From contig JANYLH010000079.1 in the NCBI GenBank assembly GCA_025357915.1, positions 1 through 63,451 of the forward strand: 63,451 nt of DNA, written 5' to 3'. This document shows positions 7,261 to 16,061 of the stretch, in pieces. The notes under the pieces were generated by a model. The model searched no databases. It had not been told where the DNA came from and saw only the letters and a list, made by a program, of their open reading frames with translations. This stretch comes from Gammaproteobacteria bacterium. Lineage in GTDB: Bacteria; Pseudomonadota; Gammaproteobacteria; Steroidobacterales; Steroidobacteraceae. The position numbers and the translations under genes were made by a program. Every line of letters starts with the position of its first letter. Within the stretch, counting starts at the first letter, position 1.

Positions 7261-10018
7261 GCCCCCGGGGTTTCGACTGGCAGACGCACTTGACCCGGGT
7301 GCCCCCGTTCGGCCGAGGCCCGATCTCGATCGTGCCACCGATCATCGATGCCCGGTATTTCATGATCTTGAGGCCCATCCCCTGCCCTGACACAAGGTCT
7401 TCCTGGAACCCGATGCCGTCATCGCTGATGGTCAGCTCGAGCTGACCCGAGCGCTCGCGCAGGGTCACGAGCACCTGGCCGGCATGCCCGTGCCTGATCG
7501 AATTGCTGATGGACTCCTGGGTGATGCGATAGAGGTGGTTCGCCGTATTCTCGCCGATGCGCAGATCGGGGGGAATGCTGCGACGCAGGCGCACGTTGAC
7601 GCCAAAGCTGGCGCGCGTGCGGCTGGCGAGTTCCGTGAGCGCCGAGCCGAGCCCGCCCTCATCGATGCTGACCGGCGCCAGGCCCCTCGCCATGGCGCGC
7701 GTGCTCTCGATCGCGTGATTCAGGTAACCGACGATTTCCTCCACGCGCGGCGCGGCGTTCGGCGCCTCACGAGCCAATTGCGCTGCCACGCTGCTCAGCA
7801 TCAGCGCCACGCCCGTCAGCTCCTGCCCCAGCCCGTCGTGCAGGTCGCTGCCCAGCCGGTGGCGCTCGCGGTTGGCGATGTCGAGGACCTCCTGCTCCAG
7901 CTGCTTGCGCTCCGAGACGTCCTGCACAACCAGCAACCATTTCTGCCCGCTCGCCAGATTGATCGCCGCGGCAATCAATTCGCCGGTAAAAGCCGAGCCG
8001 TCGGCGCGGCGAAACGCCAGATCACTCCGGCCGGAGCCTTCCACGAAACGCTTCAGCAGGCGCTCCACTTCCAGCAATTCAACGGCCGCCGGCGCGCCGT
8101 CAGCCAGCAGACCGAATATTGATTGGCCTACGTGCCGCCCGGGTTCCCGGCCAAACATGCGATCAAAAGCCGGGTTCGCGAGTTCAACGAACCCGGCCGG
8201 ATTGATCACCGCCACGCCTTCGACCATCGTATCGAGGATCCTGGCCTGCGTGCGCAGCTGCTCCTCGGCCCGGCGCCGCTCATCAACGTCGATGCACGCA
8301 CCGACCACGCGCTGCGCGCGCCCGTCCGCGCTGCGCTCAACGACCCGGGCGCGGGCCTGAAGCCAGCGGTAGTCGCCGGACACAGACCGGATCCGGTACT
8401 CGGTCTCCACCGAGCCGCAGTCATCGCCAGTGACTCGCTCAACGTCCTGGATCAACCGTTGCCAGTCGTCAGGATGCACCACGGCGAGCAGATCGGCCAT
8501 GGTGGTCTGGTCCGCGGCCCACCTGATTCCCTTGCGCATCGGCCAATCAGACAGCCAGGCAAGGTAGTCGGTGCCGGCCTGCCAGTCCCACAGACCGATA
8601 TCCGAACCGCCGACGGCCGCCTCCAGTCGCGCCTCGCTCTCGCGCAAGGTGTTCTCCATGCGCTTGCGCGTGTCGATGTCGATCGTCGTGCCGATGATCT
8701 TGAGCGGCGCTCCGGTAGTGCTGCGATCGACGACCCGCGCCCGATAGAGCATCCACCGGTATTCGCCGTTTGGAAGCCTGATGCGCAGTTCATTGCCGAA
8801 AAAACCGGTCTGGTCAGGCGTAAGGCTGTCCAGGGTGCGTTGCTGCTTCTCAACATCGTCTGGATGAACGTCGCTCAACCAGGATTCAGTGCGCCCTGCT
8901 GCTTCCACTTCGGACAGATCGTAGCCCACGGTCTTGTGCCAGTGAACATTGCCACGGACCGTGTCACTTGGAACGTCGTACTCCCACATCGGCAAGCGGG
9001 CGCCGTTGATCGCGAGCGCGTACAGGTCTTCGGTCTTGCGCAGGGCCATCGCGGTTTTCTTTTGCTCGTCGACATCGACGCACATACCCAGATACTGGGT
9101 CGCCGTGCCGTCGCTCGCGCGTGCCGTGACTCTGCCGCGCTCATGGACCCAGCGCCAACCACCGTCCGGCGCGCGCATCCGGTAATCGGCCAGGTAATGA
9201 TCAGCGTGGTTGCTGTCGCACGGATCGGCCACGCTGGCGTAAGCTGCAACGTCATCGGGGTGCATGTGCTCGTACCACTGAGTGAGCGCGCCGTCCTCGG
9301 CGGCCGGGTCAATGCCAAATCGTTTGGGCCAGTCGTCGAACCACCGGCACACGCCATCGGCCTCGCATTCCCAGAGCCCGATCTCCGTGCCCCAGAGGAC
9401 CGCACTGAGCCGGGCTTCGCTCGCCCGCAGCCGCTCGGCATCGCGATGGCGCTGGATGACGAAAGCCGCCAGCAAGGCGGCGAACTGGATGAGTTCGATT
9501 TCCTGTGGCGATGGCTTGCGCGGCAGGCGGTAGTAGATGGCCAGCGTGGCCAGCAGGGCATTTTCGGCGTCGAACACCGGCATCGACCAGCAGGCACGCA
9601 GTCCGTATGCCATGGCCGTCGCCGCGTACGCGGTCCAAAGGTCGGAGCGCTCGACATCCTCGACGATAACCAGCTCGCGGCGCGCCGCCGCGGTTCCGCA
9701 GGAGCCCTGCCCGTCCCCGATCGGCACCGGATCGATGGCACGAACGTAGGCAGCCTGCAGGCTCGGAGCGGCCACCGGCCGCAGTTGCCCACCGGTGTCA
9801 TCGACCAGCATCACGCTGCACAGCACCCCGTCAGACCAGGTCTCGACGTAGTTGGCGAGCCCTTCCAGCATCACGTTGAGCGGTGCGGCGGACCCGAGGA
9901 GCGCGAGCAGCCGGACCTGCGCGCCGAGCGATTCCCGTGTAGTCGCGGACTTCGGCGCGTGCCGGACGATCGCCTCCACCGAGGCCGACCAGTCCGTTTT
10001 CTCCGCTTTGCTTGCCAT
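7241..10018 (-). CDS. GAF/multi-PAS sensor histidine kinase (NarL/UhpB class)
   Basis: A 925-residue kinase with no membrane helix, so probably cytoplasmic. The layout is a GAF domain (about 30-195), four PAS/PAC units (about 200-325, 330-460, 465-590 and 595-700), and a HisKA_3 domain with the phospho-acceptor His in RHRLGSDLHDGLGQELTG. The HATPase domain has the N-box (LYRITQESISNSIRHG), DDGIGF and GMGLKIMKYRA. PAS repeats with HPDD and YRW motifs are typical of the PAS_3 subclass. It lies 7 bases downstream of a LuxR-type response regulator on the same strand, its likely partner. The signal is unknown; stacked GAF/PAS domains suggest redox or small-molecule sensing. Confidence 0.92.
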   Translation of the reverse strand: MASKAEKTDWSASVEAIVRHAPKSATTRESLGAQVRLLALLGSAAPLNVMLEGLANYVETWSDGVLCSVMLVDDTGGQLRPVAAPSLQAAYVRAIDPVPIGDGQGSCGTAAARRELVIVEDVERSDLWTAYAATAMAYGLRACWSMPVFDAENALLATLAIYYRLPRKPSPQEIELIQFAALLAAFVIQRHRDAERLRASEARLSAVLWGTEIGLWECEADGVCRWFDDWPKRFGIDPAAEDGALTQWYEHMHPDDVAAYASVADPCDSNHADHYLADYRMRAPDGGWRWVHERGRVTARASDGTATQYLGMCVDVDEQKKTAMALRKTEDLYALAINGARLPMWEYDVPSDTVRGNVHWHKTVGYDLSEVEAAGRTESWLSDVHPDDVEKQQRTLDSLTPDQTGFFGNELRIRLPNGEYRWMLYRARVVDRSTTGAPLKIIGTTIDIDTRKRMENTLRESEARLEAAVGGSDIGLWDWQAGTDYLAWLSDWPMRKGIRWAADQTTMADLLAVVHPDDWQRLIQDVERVTGDDCGSVETEYRIRSVSGDYRWLQARARVVERSADGRAQRVVGACIDVDERRRAEEQLRTQARILDTMVEGVAVINPAGFVELANPAFDRMFGREPGRHVGQSIFGLLADGAPAAVELLEVERLLKRFVEGSGRSDLAFRRADGSAFTGELIAAAINLASGQKWLLVVQDVSERKQLEQEVLDIANRERHRLGSDLHDGLGQELTGVALMLSSVAAQLAREAPNAAPRVEEIVGYLNHAIESTRAMARGLAPVSIDEGGLGSALTELASRTRASFGVNVRLRRSIPPDLRIGENTANHLYRITQESISNSIRHGHAGQVLVTLRERSGQLELTISDDGIGFQEDLVSGQGMGLKIMKYRASMIGGTIEIGPRPNGGTRVKCVCQSKPRGLTSLRA

Positions 10019-10025
10019 GCGGCGC

Positions 10026-10667
10026 CTAGTCCGGTGTGGTCAGGCCATGTTGAACGGCGAACTTGACCAGTCCCGCCAGCTGTTTGACCTGGAGCTTCTG
10101 CATCAGCCGGCTGCGGTAACTGTCGACGGTCTTCGGTGACAGGTGCAGCACGGCGCCAATCCTGGCGCTCGAGTTGCCATCCACCACGAGTCGCAGGACC
10201 TCGCGTTCGCGCTTGCTGAGACTGTCGAGCACGCTGACGCCCTGGTGTTCGCCGATGCCATCGGCGACGATTTCAGCCACCTTCCGGCTCAGGAAGCGCC
10301 GCCCCTGTTCCACCGCACGGACGGCGTCGATGATCTCCACGCTGGCGGATTCCTTGAGCAGGTAGCCGCGCACCCCGGCCTCCAACGCCTGAAAGACGTA
10401 TTGCGCGGCGGAGTGCATGGTCAGGATGACAATTGCCGTGTCGGGCAAGGCGGCAAGAATCTGCCGCGCCGCTTCGATACCGTTGAGCTCCGGCATCGAG
10501 ATATCCAGCACCACGACCCGGGGCGCGAGCCGCAGGACTTCGCTCACGGCCTCGCGGCCATTGGCCGCCGTGCCGAGCACTTCGAACCCCGAATGCGCGC
10601 GCAGCACGGCGACCAGCCCATCCCGCACGATGGCATGGTCATCCGCGACGAAAACCGTGATTGACAT
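10026..10667 (-). CDS. NarL/FixJ-type response regulator
   Basis: A 213-residue protein with a receiver domain (VFVADDHAIVRDGL, phospho-Asp in VVVLDISMPELNG, Thr in ILTMHS, Lys in LLKESAS) and a C-terminal LuxR helix-turn-helix (LSKREREVLRLVVDGNSSAR ... LSPKTVDSYRSRLMQKL). The ATG at 10667 is chosen because the receiver begins immediately (MSITVFVADD); an upstream extension has no domain support. It is first in a two-gene operon with the GAF/PAS kinase, so it is probably phosphorylated by it and acts on DNA. Confidence 0.92.
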   Translation of the reverse strand: MSITVFVADDHAIVRDGLVAVLRAHSGFEVLGTAANGREAVSEVLRLAPRVVVLDISMPELNGIEAARQILAALPDTAIVILTMHSAAQYVFQALEAGVRGYLLKESASVEIIDAVRAVEQGRRFLSRKVAEIVADGIGEHQGVSVLDSLSKREREVLRLVVDGNSSARIGAVLHLSPKTVDSYRSRLMQKLQVKQLAGLVKFAVQHGLTTPD

Positions 10668-10865
10668 GTGTTCAGTACCGGCGATCGGGGCAGAAATCAT
10701 AGTACATCGGATGCTGCTGTCGGTCAGGAGCACGCGCCTGCATACGAGATCTCCCTACACGCGATGACGGATGCTCCCGGCATAAACGACCGCCCCCGTC
10801 AGAGAAACTTAAGGGGTTTTCAGACTTACATTACAGTCCAATCAACCAGTTAAGGCAGGCAAAAG

Positions 10866-11474
10866 ATGATGGGCAGAGGCGATGTCTGGCTCGACGGCGG
10901 GATTGTCTGGGCGACGCCCAAGGGCAGCCTTGCCGAAAACGCCAGCCGTGACCTGACCGAGCGAGCGCTCGCGCTGGCTGCGGAGACATCCAATTGGCGA
11001 ATCCTGTTCGACTTCCGCCGCTCCAAGCTCACGCATGACGTCCTGGCCCTCAACCGCCAGGCCGAACTGCTGGTCCAGCACAACATGCCCAAACTCGCGC
11101 GCACGGCCATGCTCTGCCGGCACCGCTCCACCGACTTCCAGTTCTGGGAACGCGTGCTGAGCCTGCGCGGGCTGTCGGCTGCGACTTTCACCGACGGCGA
11201 GGCGGCCATTGGCTGGCTCCAGGTGCAGGAGCCGGTCGGCGCGGTGGCGGCGCCCGGCACGGATCCGGCGCCGGGGTCACCGGTTGATCTGGCCGCCTTG
11301 AAGCGCCAACTGCGCCAGTTTGCCGAGGAACGCAAGGATGCGCCGCGGAGCCAGGTCGCCGCCGAATTCGCTGAGCTGGTCGCATGCCTGCACGCCCATG
11401 CGAATGGCCTCGGCATCGACCCGCTGAGCGGTATTGCGGATCAGTCATCAGGGAAACCGGCAACGCGTCAGTGA
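10866..11474 (+). CDS. SpoIIAA/STAS-like hypothetical protein
   Basis: A 202-residue soluble protein. The first 125 residues (WATPKGSLAENASRD ... WRILFDFRRSKLTHD ... FTDGEAAIGWLQ) have the alternating strand/helix pattern of SpoIIAA-like STAS-fold proteins, with a characteristic D-R-S/C loop after the central strand. The C-terminal 75 residues are helical and charged and unassigned. It is divergent from the two-component operon at 7241-10667. An AAGG-like ribosome-binding site precedes two consecutive ATGs (10866 and 10869). The role is unknown; the STAS link is inferred. Confidence 0.6.
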   Translation: MMGRGDVWLDGGIVWATPKGSLAENASRDLTERALALAAETSNWRILFDFRRSKLTHDVLALNRQAELLVQHNMPKLARTAMLCRHRSTDFQFWERVLSLRGLSAATFTDGEAAIGWLQVQEPVGAVAAPGTDPAPGSPVDLAALKRQLRQFAEERKDAPRSQVAAEFAELVACLHAHANGLGIDPLSGIADQSSGKPATRQ

Positions 11475-11489
11475 ACCGTCAGTGCGCCG

Positions 11490-12278
11490 TCAGTGCATGA
11501 CAAGGGCGCCGAGTGCAGGCACCAGCTCAGCAACCGAATCAATCGCCAGGTCGGCACCGGCGGTAAGCAGCGCCTGGCGCGCCGCGCCAACGCGCCGGGC
11601 CCGCTCGAGTGCCGGCAGTGAGTGCAGTTCTTCGAGCGACAGACCGAGTTCATTGCCCGAGGCCACTCCGACGGTAAAGACGCCGGCAGACTTGCCTTCG
11701 GCAATGCCCGCCATCGCATCATCGACCTTGACCACGCGCGACAACGGCCAGACGCCCAGCTCGGCGCAGGCCTTGTAGATCATCAGTGGCGACGGCCGAC
11801 CCGCCGGCGTCTCGCCCGAACACACGAGGTGCTCCGGCTCGTATCCTTGCGCGGCGGCTCGCGCGAGCACCGGCGCCATCATCTCGCGCGTGTACCCCGT
11901 GGATGATGCGATACGCAATCCTTCGGCCCGCAGGCGCTCAAAGGTTTCGCGTGCGCCGGGAATCAGTGTCGAGGTGCCCGCCGCATGCGCACGCATCAGC
12001 GGCCCGAGGCGCGCCATCAGCGCCGCCACGTCCGCCTCGCCGCTCTCGCGCCTGTGGCGGGCGCGCCAGGCCGCCGCCACTTCCGGATAGCGCAGCAGGC
12101 TTCGCACGTGGTCGATCTTGGCTTTGCCCATGTCGCGCCGCACGGTGGCCGCATCGATGAGTACGCCCTCGGCGCCGAAGGCCTCAATCAGCGCCTTGAC
12201 CGGTGCCGTACAACCGAAGTCCACCATGGTGCCCGCCCAGTCGAAGATGACCAGGTCGAAACGGTTCTTGAGGCTCAT
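11490..12278 (-). CDS. phnX: Phosphonoacetaldehyde hydrolase
   Basis: This 262-residue HAD-superfamily enzyme splits the C-P bond of phosphonoacetaldehyde to acetaldehyde and phosphate. The nucleophile motif FDWAGTMVD (about 11-19) has the DxAGT signature of PhnX. The Schiff-base Lys region is seen in the cap (RRDMGKAKIDHVRSLL), and motifs II (SSTGYTREMM) and III/IV (KVDDAMAGIAEGKSAGVFTVG) follow. The length fits the family. Its start overlaps the stop of the FAD oxidoreductase gene (ATGA), so the two are translationally coupled in a phosphonate-degradation operon. Confidence 0.93.
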   Translation of the reverse strand: MSLKNRFDLVIFDWAGTMVDFGCTAPVKALIEAFGAEGVLIDAATVRRDMGKAKIDHVRSLLRYPEVAAAWRARHRRESGEADVAALMARLGPLMRAHAAGTSTLIPGARETFERLRAEGLRIASSTGYTREMMAPVLARAAAQGYEPEHLVCSGETPAGRPSPLMIYKACAELGVWPLSRVVKVDDAMAGIAEGKSAGVFTVGVASGNELGLSLEELHSLPALERARRVGAARQALLTAGADLAIDSVAELVPALGALVMH

Positions 12279-13411
12279 GCCGCGGCTCCGGTGTTGAAGA
12301 GACTCGCGACCAGTTCCTCGCCGATCGCGAATCCGGTGGAAGCGCCGGCGCCGCAGGTCACGATGGCCACTCGCACCTGCGGTTCCGGAGCGTCGATCAG
12401 TACGGGCCGGTCGGTGGCCGACGCGTAGGTACCCACCCAGCGCTCGATGACGGGCGGCGCTTCGAAGCCCAACGCTGCGCGGAATTCGTCCAGGATCAGC
12501 GCGTCAATATCCTCACGCGAAAACGGATCCGGAGTTGCCGCGTAGTGATGGCTGTCGCCGACCACCAGCGTGCCATCGGTACTTTGCACCACGATGAGGT
12601 GGACCCCGTGGTGCAGGTATTCGGCCTGTTCGTTCGCCAGACGCGCCTTGAGCGGCGCCGCCGCATCGAGATCGGCATAGCCGCGATAGCGTGCCAGCCC
12701 CAGATCGGACATGAGTGCAGCGGGTATCCTGAACCCCGGATCAGCAAGCCGCAGCATCTGCAGTTTGCAGCGTGTCAGCGAAAATGCCGCAAGCCGCTCG
12801 GAATACAGGCCATTGAAATCGTCGCCCGGACAGACGGCCACAGCCCCGCCGTGCAGCCGGCCGCGCGAGGTATGCACCCAGGGCGGCTCGATACCCTGCA
12901 CGGTGGTACTGCGCATGAAGGTGACGCCATGGGCGCTGGCCAGCCAGGACGCCAGCCGCGGAATCGCCTCGCGCGACTCCACGCGCAGTTCGACCGTGCT
13001 CTCCAGCACCGCGGCCAGGCCAGGCGAGGCGAGCTGCGGGCAGCGGCGCCGCACCTCGGTGGGACTCAACAGGCGGCAACCCCCGGCCATCCCGGTGGCC
13101 ATGAAGGCTTCGAGCACGGCCACCGATTCCGCTCGCCGCACCGTCATCCACAGGCCCGTGTGCACCACGGGAATGCCGGCTGCCCCGGCGACTTCGTGCC
13201 AGACCTCGCGCGAGCGACGCGCGCGCTCCCACATGGCGCCGCGCTCCTGACCGGTCACGGTGATGAAGCCGAAGTTGCGTACCGAGGCGCCGTTCGCCTG
13301 CGCGTCGCGATCGATCACCACGACGCGCATCCCGCGGCGTGCGCCGGCCAGGGCGGTGGCGAGGCCCACGATGCCGGCGCCGACCACGGCGAGATCGAAG
13401 CGCTCAGTCAC
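12275..13411 (-). CDS. TIGR03364-type FAD-dependent oxidoreductase (PbfD-like)
   Basis: A 378-residue DAO/glycine-oxidase-family flavoprotein with the dinucleotide-binding motif FDLAVVGAGIVGLATALAGA at the N-terminus, the family SVRNFGFI segment, and a C-terminal GAGASTGFAIGEELV. The start is a GTG (13411) inside GTGACTGA, overlapping the end of the broken decarboxylase gene. TIGR03364 proteins are habitually encoded beside phnX. Known members (PbfD) oxidatively deaminate 2-aminoethylphosphonate or its N-methyl form to phosphonoacetaldehyde, replacing the PhnW transaminase. The PhnX neighbour fits that step. Substrate preference is inferred. Confidence 0.85.
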   Translation of the reverse strand: MTERFDLAVVGAGIVGLATALAGARRGMRVVVIDRDAQANGASVRNFGFITVTGQERGAMWERARRSREVWHEVAGAAGIPVVHTGLWMTVRRAESVAVLEAFMATGMAGGCRLLSPTEVRRRCPQLASPGLAAVLESTVELRVESREAIPRLASWLASAHGVTFMRSTTVQGIEPPWVHTSRGRLHGGAVAVCPGDDFNGLYSERLAAFSLTRCKLQMLRLADPGFRIPAALMSDLGLARYRGYADLDAAAPLKARLANEQAEYLHHGVHLIVVQSTDGTLVVGDSHHYAATPDPFSREDIDALILDEFRAALGFEAPPVIERWVGTYASATDRPVLIDAPEPQVRVAIVTCGAGASTGFAIGEELVASLFNTGAAA

Positions 13412-14682
13412 GCGCGCGCTCGGCCAGGCGGCGCAGGCCCGCGACGAAGCGCTGCAGCGTGCCCGAGACGACACCGCGGGGAATCATCACCTCGATGAGC
13501 TGGAAGCGCCCGCGCCGGGAAAAGGCGCCCCGCCGCGCCGCCTGCAAGGCCGCGCGCGTCGCGACTCTTATGCCCTCGCCGCCCAGGCCGGCCGCACGCT
13601 GCGCGAAGTTCCAGTCCGACAGGTTGTTGAAGACGATGACGAGCGGGTCCCAGCCGTAGCGCTGGCAGTTCCCGAGCTCCCAGCCCGTCATCTGGAAGGC
13701 CCCATCGCCCACCAGGACCAGCGGCCGCAGGCCCGTATTGGCCTGGATGCCGAAGCCTGCCGGAACGCCGAAGCCCATCGACGCGTAATAGCCGGGAGCC
13801 GCCAGCGTGGTCGGTTCGATCTCCAGCGCGGCAAACAGGCAATCGCCCGCGTCGGCGGCGATCGGCATCGCGCCCCTGCACGCGCTGCAGCAACGTGTCG
13901 ACCAGCGCTTCGAGCGGAATCTGCGGATAGACGTGGAAGCCGAGCGTGACGCGCCCGTCGAAGGCGTGGATGCTGCGCCGGTAATCGACCTGGTGCGCGC
14001 AGACGCCAAAGTTGGTGTCCGACACGATAACGCCGAGCAGGAACAGCGCGTCGGACTCCTCAACGAGCGCAGCGATTTCCGGCTCGCCCGCCATGCCCAT
14101 GTAGGTGCCGAGGAGTGGCGCCGTAGTATGCGCGAGCAGTCCTCTGCCCATGATGCTCGTCACCACGGGCAGCCCCAGCAAGGCAGCCAGTTGCGCGACG
14201 CGTTCTTCGAGATCGTAACGACGCACCTCCACGCCCACCATGAGCACCGGCGAGGCCGCGCCTGCCAGCCTCGCGAGGATCTCATCGACGCACGCTGCCA
14301 CCGCTCCCGGATCCGCGGGTGCTACGGCCGCAGGTACCACGGCTGCGCACTGCGCAGCACCCGCGCGAGGTCCTGCGGAGCGCGCGCGGCATCGTCGAGC
14401 CGCACCTGGTCGCAGGTCACTTCGGCAAAGATGCGAAACTGCGAATCCAGCGCCTTGGCCTGGTGGTGCAGCAGCAGGCCGCTGCGTCCCTCCTGCGTGC
14501 CCGGCGCGCCCGACACCAGCACCACCGGTGATTTCTCCGCGTATGCCGCGGCGATCGGATTGACGATGTTCAGCGCTCCGGCGCCGTAGGTCACGGCGGC
14601 CACGCCCAGCCCGCAGCTGACGCGCGCCGTGCTGCTTGAGGGCACCGAGCAGTGATTCGGCAAGGTTCATGAAGTGGTCCAT
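13404..14682 (-). pseudogene. Broken TPP-dependent 2-oxoacid decarboxylase (indolepyruvate/phenylpyruvate decarboxylase-like)
   Basis: Pieces of one decarboxylase lie in order but in different frames: MNLAESLLGALKQHGA; then GLGVAAVTYGAGALNIVNP to ARVLRSAQPWYL; then AACVDEILARLAGAASPVLM to LLQRVQG; then ADAGDCLFAALEIEP to the C-terminus. Compared with the family, about 45 residues are missing after KQHGA (including the TPP-activating Glu segment), others are missing after VLRSA and before ADAGD, and the SWE-containing stretch after IVFNN is gone. Several independent deletions and shifts mean the enzyme cannot be active. It sits upstream of the FAD oxidoreductase and phnX. It resembles the Azospirillum-type IpdC (TIGR03394) more than phosphonopyruvate decarboxylase. 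Confidence 0.8.
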
Positions 14683-14683
14683 A

Positions 14684-15979
14684 TTACCGTGATCCGCCTG
14701 TCGGCAGGTGCAGCAGTCGCAGTTCCCCGAGCACGGCAGCGATGACGTCGGCGTGGTCGGTGCGGGCGGTGATCAGCGCCAGCCGCTCGTCCGCAGTGAT
14801 GGCTTCGCGCAACTCCAGTTGCCGCTCCAGCACCGGGATATCCGCCTCGGAAGGATCCTGCGCCGCAGCCAATCGTGCGGTGATGCGTTGGCGCAGCAGG
14901 GACAGCGGCGCTTCGCACTGCACGACGATCAGCGGCACCGCCATGAGCCTGCACAGCTCCGCCAGCCCTGCACGCTGCTGGCGCGAGCCATGGTTGGCAT
15001 CAACAATAACGGTGCGATGCCCACCCAGTACTTCCGCAGCACATTGCTCCAGTCGCTCGTAGACCGCCGCGGTCTGCGTGTCGGTATACAACCGGCCTCC
15101 GGGCGGCGAGGCGAGGCGCTTGCGCTCGAGATCCGAGCGTACTGTGACTGCCCCCAGCTCGGCGGCCAGCCGTGCTGCCAGCCAGGACTTACCGGACCCC
15201 GGAAGTCCCGTCATCATCAGGCAACAGGCAGGGGGCGGGTGCAGGGCGCGCTCCGCGACCAGCAGGTAGCCCTGTTGCCGCTGGCGCAGCACCTCCGCGT
15301 TTGCCGCTCCCGGGCGGTGGACGTGGCTGGCCTGCAAGGCCACGACCTTGGCACGCACCAACGCCCGGTCGGCCGTGTACAGGGGCAGCACCATGCAGGC
15401 GTGATAATCGCCGGACCCGGCCAGCCAGGCGTCGAGGAAGACGGCGGCGAACTTCGGTTCACCGTAGCCCAGTAGGTCCGCATGGAGAAACGCGACATCT
15501 TCGGCGACGTCGATCCAGCGAAACGCCGGCTCGAACTCCAGGCAATCGAAGGGCAACAACTGGCCGTCAATGCGTACCACGTTGGAGAGGTGCAGGTCGG
15601 CGTGACACTCTCGAATGCGGCCGTGCTCCGCCCGCCAGCGCAACGCTTGTTCCCGATGGGTCGCTTCCGCGGCCAGCAGCGCGCCGATCCGCGCATCGCC
15701 CGCGGACGTTGTGATCGCGCACACTTCCAGGTAGATCCGGGGTACGAAGCGCCGATTGAGCCGCAGCTCCTCGTGGCACAGGCGCCGCCGGTCATCGAGG
15801 CGGCTTTGGTCCACGAACGGGTAGACCACGGGACGCTTGATCTTATAGGCACGATCACCCGCGAGCAGCACCCAGGACAGCTGCGTCTCGATCAGGGTGA
15901 CCGCCGTCACCGGATGCGGATAAGCTCCGGGCTGCAACAGGCCCCGCAGTGACTCGGGCAGCGCCGACTCGACGGGCAT
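14684..15979 (-). CDS. Aminoglycoside-phosphotransferase-like/AAA ATP-binding fusion protein
   Basis: A 431-residue two-domain protein. The N-terminal half is an APH-like fold with a kinase-type HADLHLSNVV and FDCLEFEP (about residues 170-200). The C-terminal half is a P-loop kinase-like domain with MMTGLPGSGKSWLAARLAAEL (about 260-280) and a TVIVDANHGSRQQR segment. This fusion is common in Proteobacteria as an uncharacterised COG0645/COG2187 protein; small-molecule phosphorylation is presumed. The start MPVESALPESL (15979) is chosen because homologous sequence begins there; the upstream in-frame stretch is Arg/Cys-rich and unconvincing. It ends one base before the broken decarboxylase start. 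Confidence 0.85.
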   Translation of the reverse strand: MPVESALPESLRGLLQPGAYPHPVTAVTLIETQLSWVLLAGDRAYKIKRPVVYPFVDQSRLDDRRRLCHEELRLNRRFVPRIYLEVCAITTSAGDARIGALLAAEATHREQALRWRAEHGRIRECHADLHLSNVVRIDGQLLPFDCLEFEPAFRWIDVAEDVAFLHADLLGYGEPKFAAVFLDAWLAGSGDYHACMVLPLYTADRALVRAKVVALQASHVHRPGAANAEVLRQRQQGYLLVAERALHPPPACCLMMTGLPGSGKSWLAARLAAELGAVTVRSDLERKRLASPPGGRLYTDTQTAAVYERLEQCAAEVLGGHRTVIVDANHGSRQQRAGLAELCRLMAVPLIVVQCEAPLSLLRQRITARLAAAQDPSEADIPVLERQLELREAITADERLALITARTDHADVIAAVLGELRLLHLPTGGSR

Positions 15980-16061
15980 CAGCGCGCGCCTACGTTGCCG
16001 GGCCGGAGAAACACATGGCCTACTCCTACACCCTTGCGTCTTCGCAGTAACCGGAAAATCG

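Noticed and set aside
8123-10066. Long plus-strand open frame (647 codons) opposite the GAF/PAS kinase
   Set aside because: It is Arg/His/Pro-rich with no domain, and lies wholly antisense to a clear kinase; a high-GC shadow.
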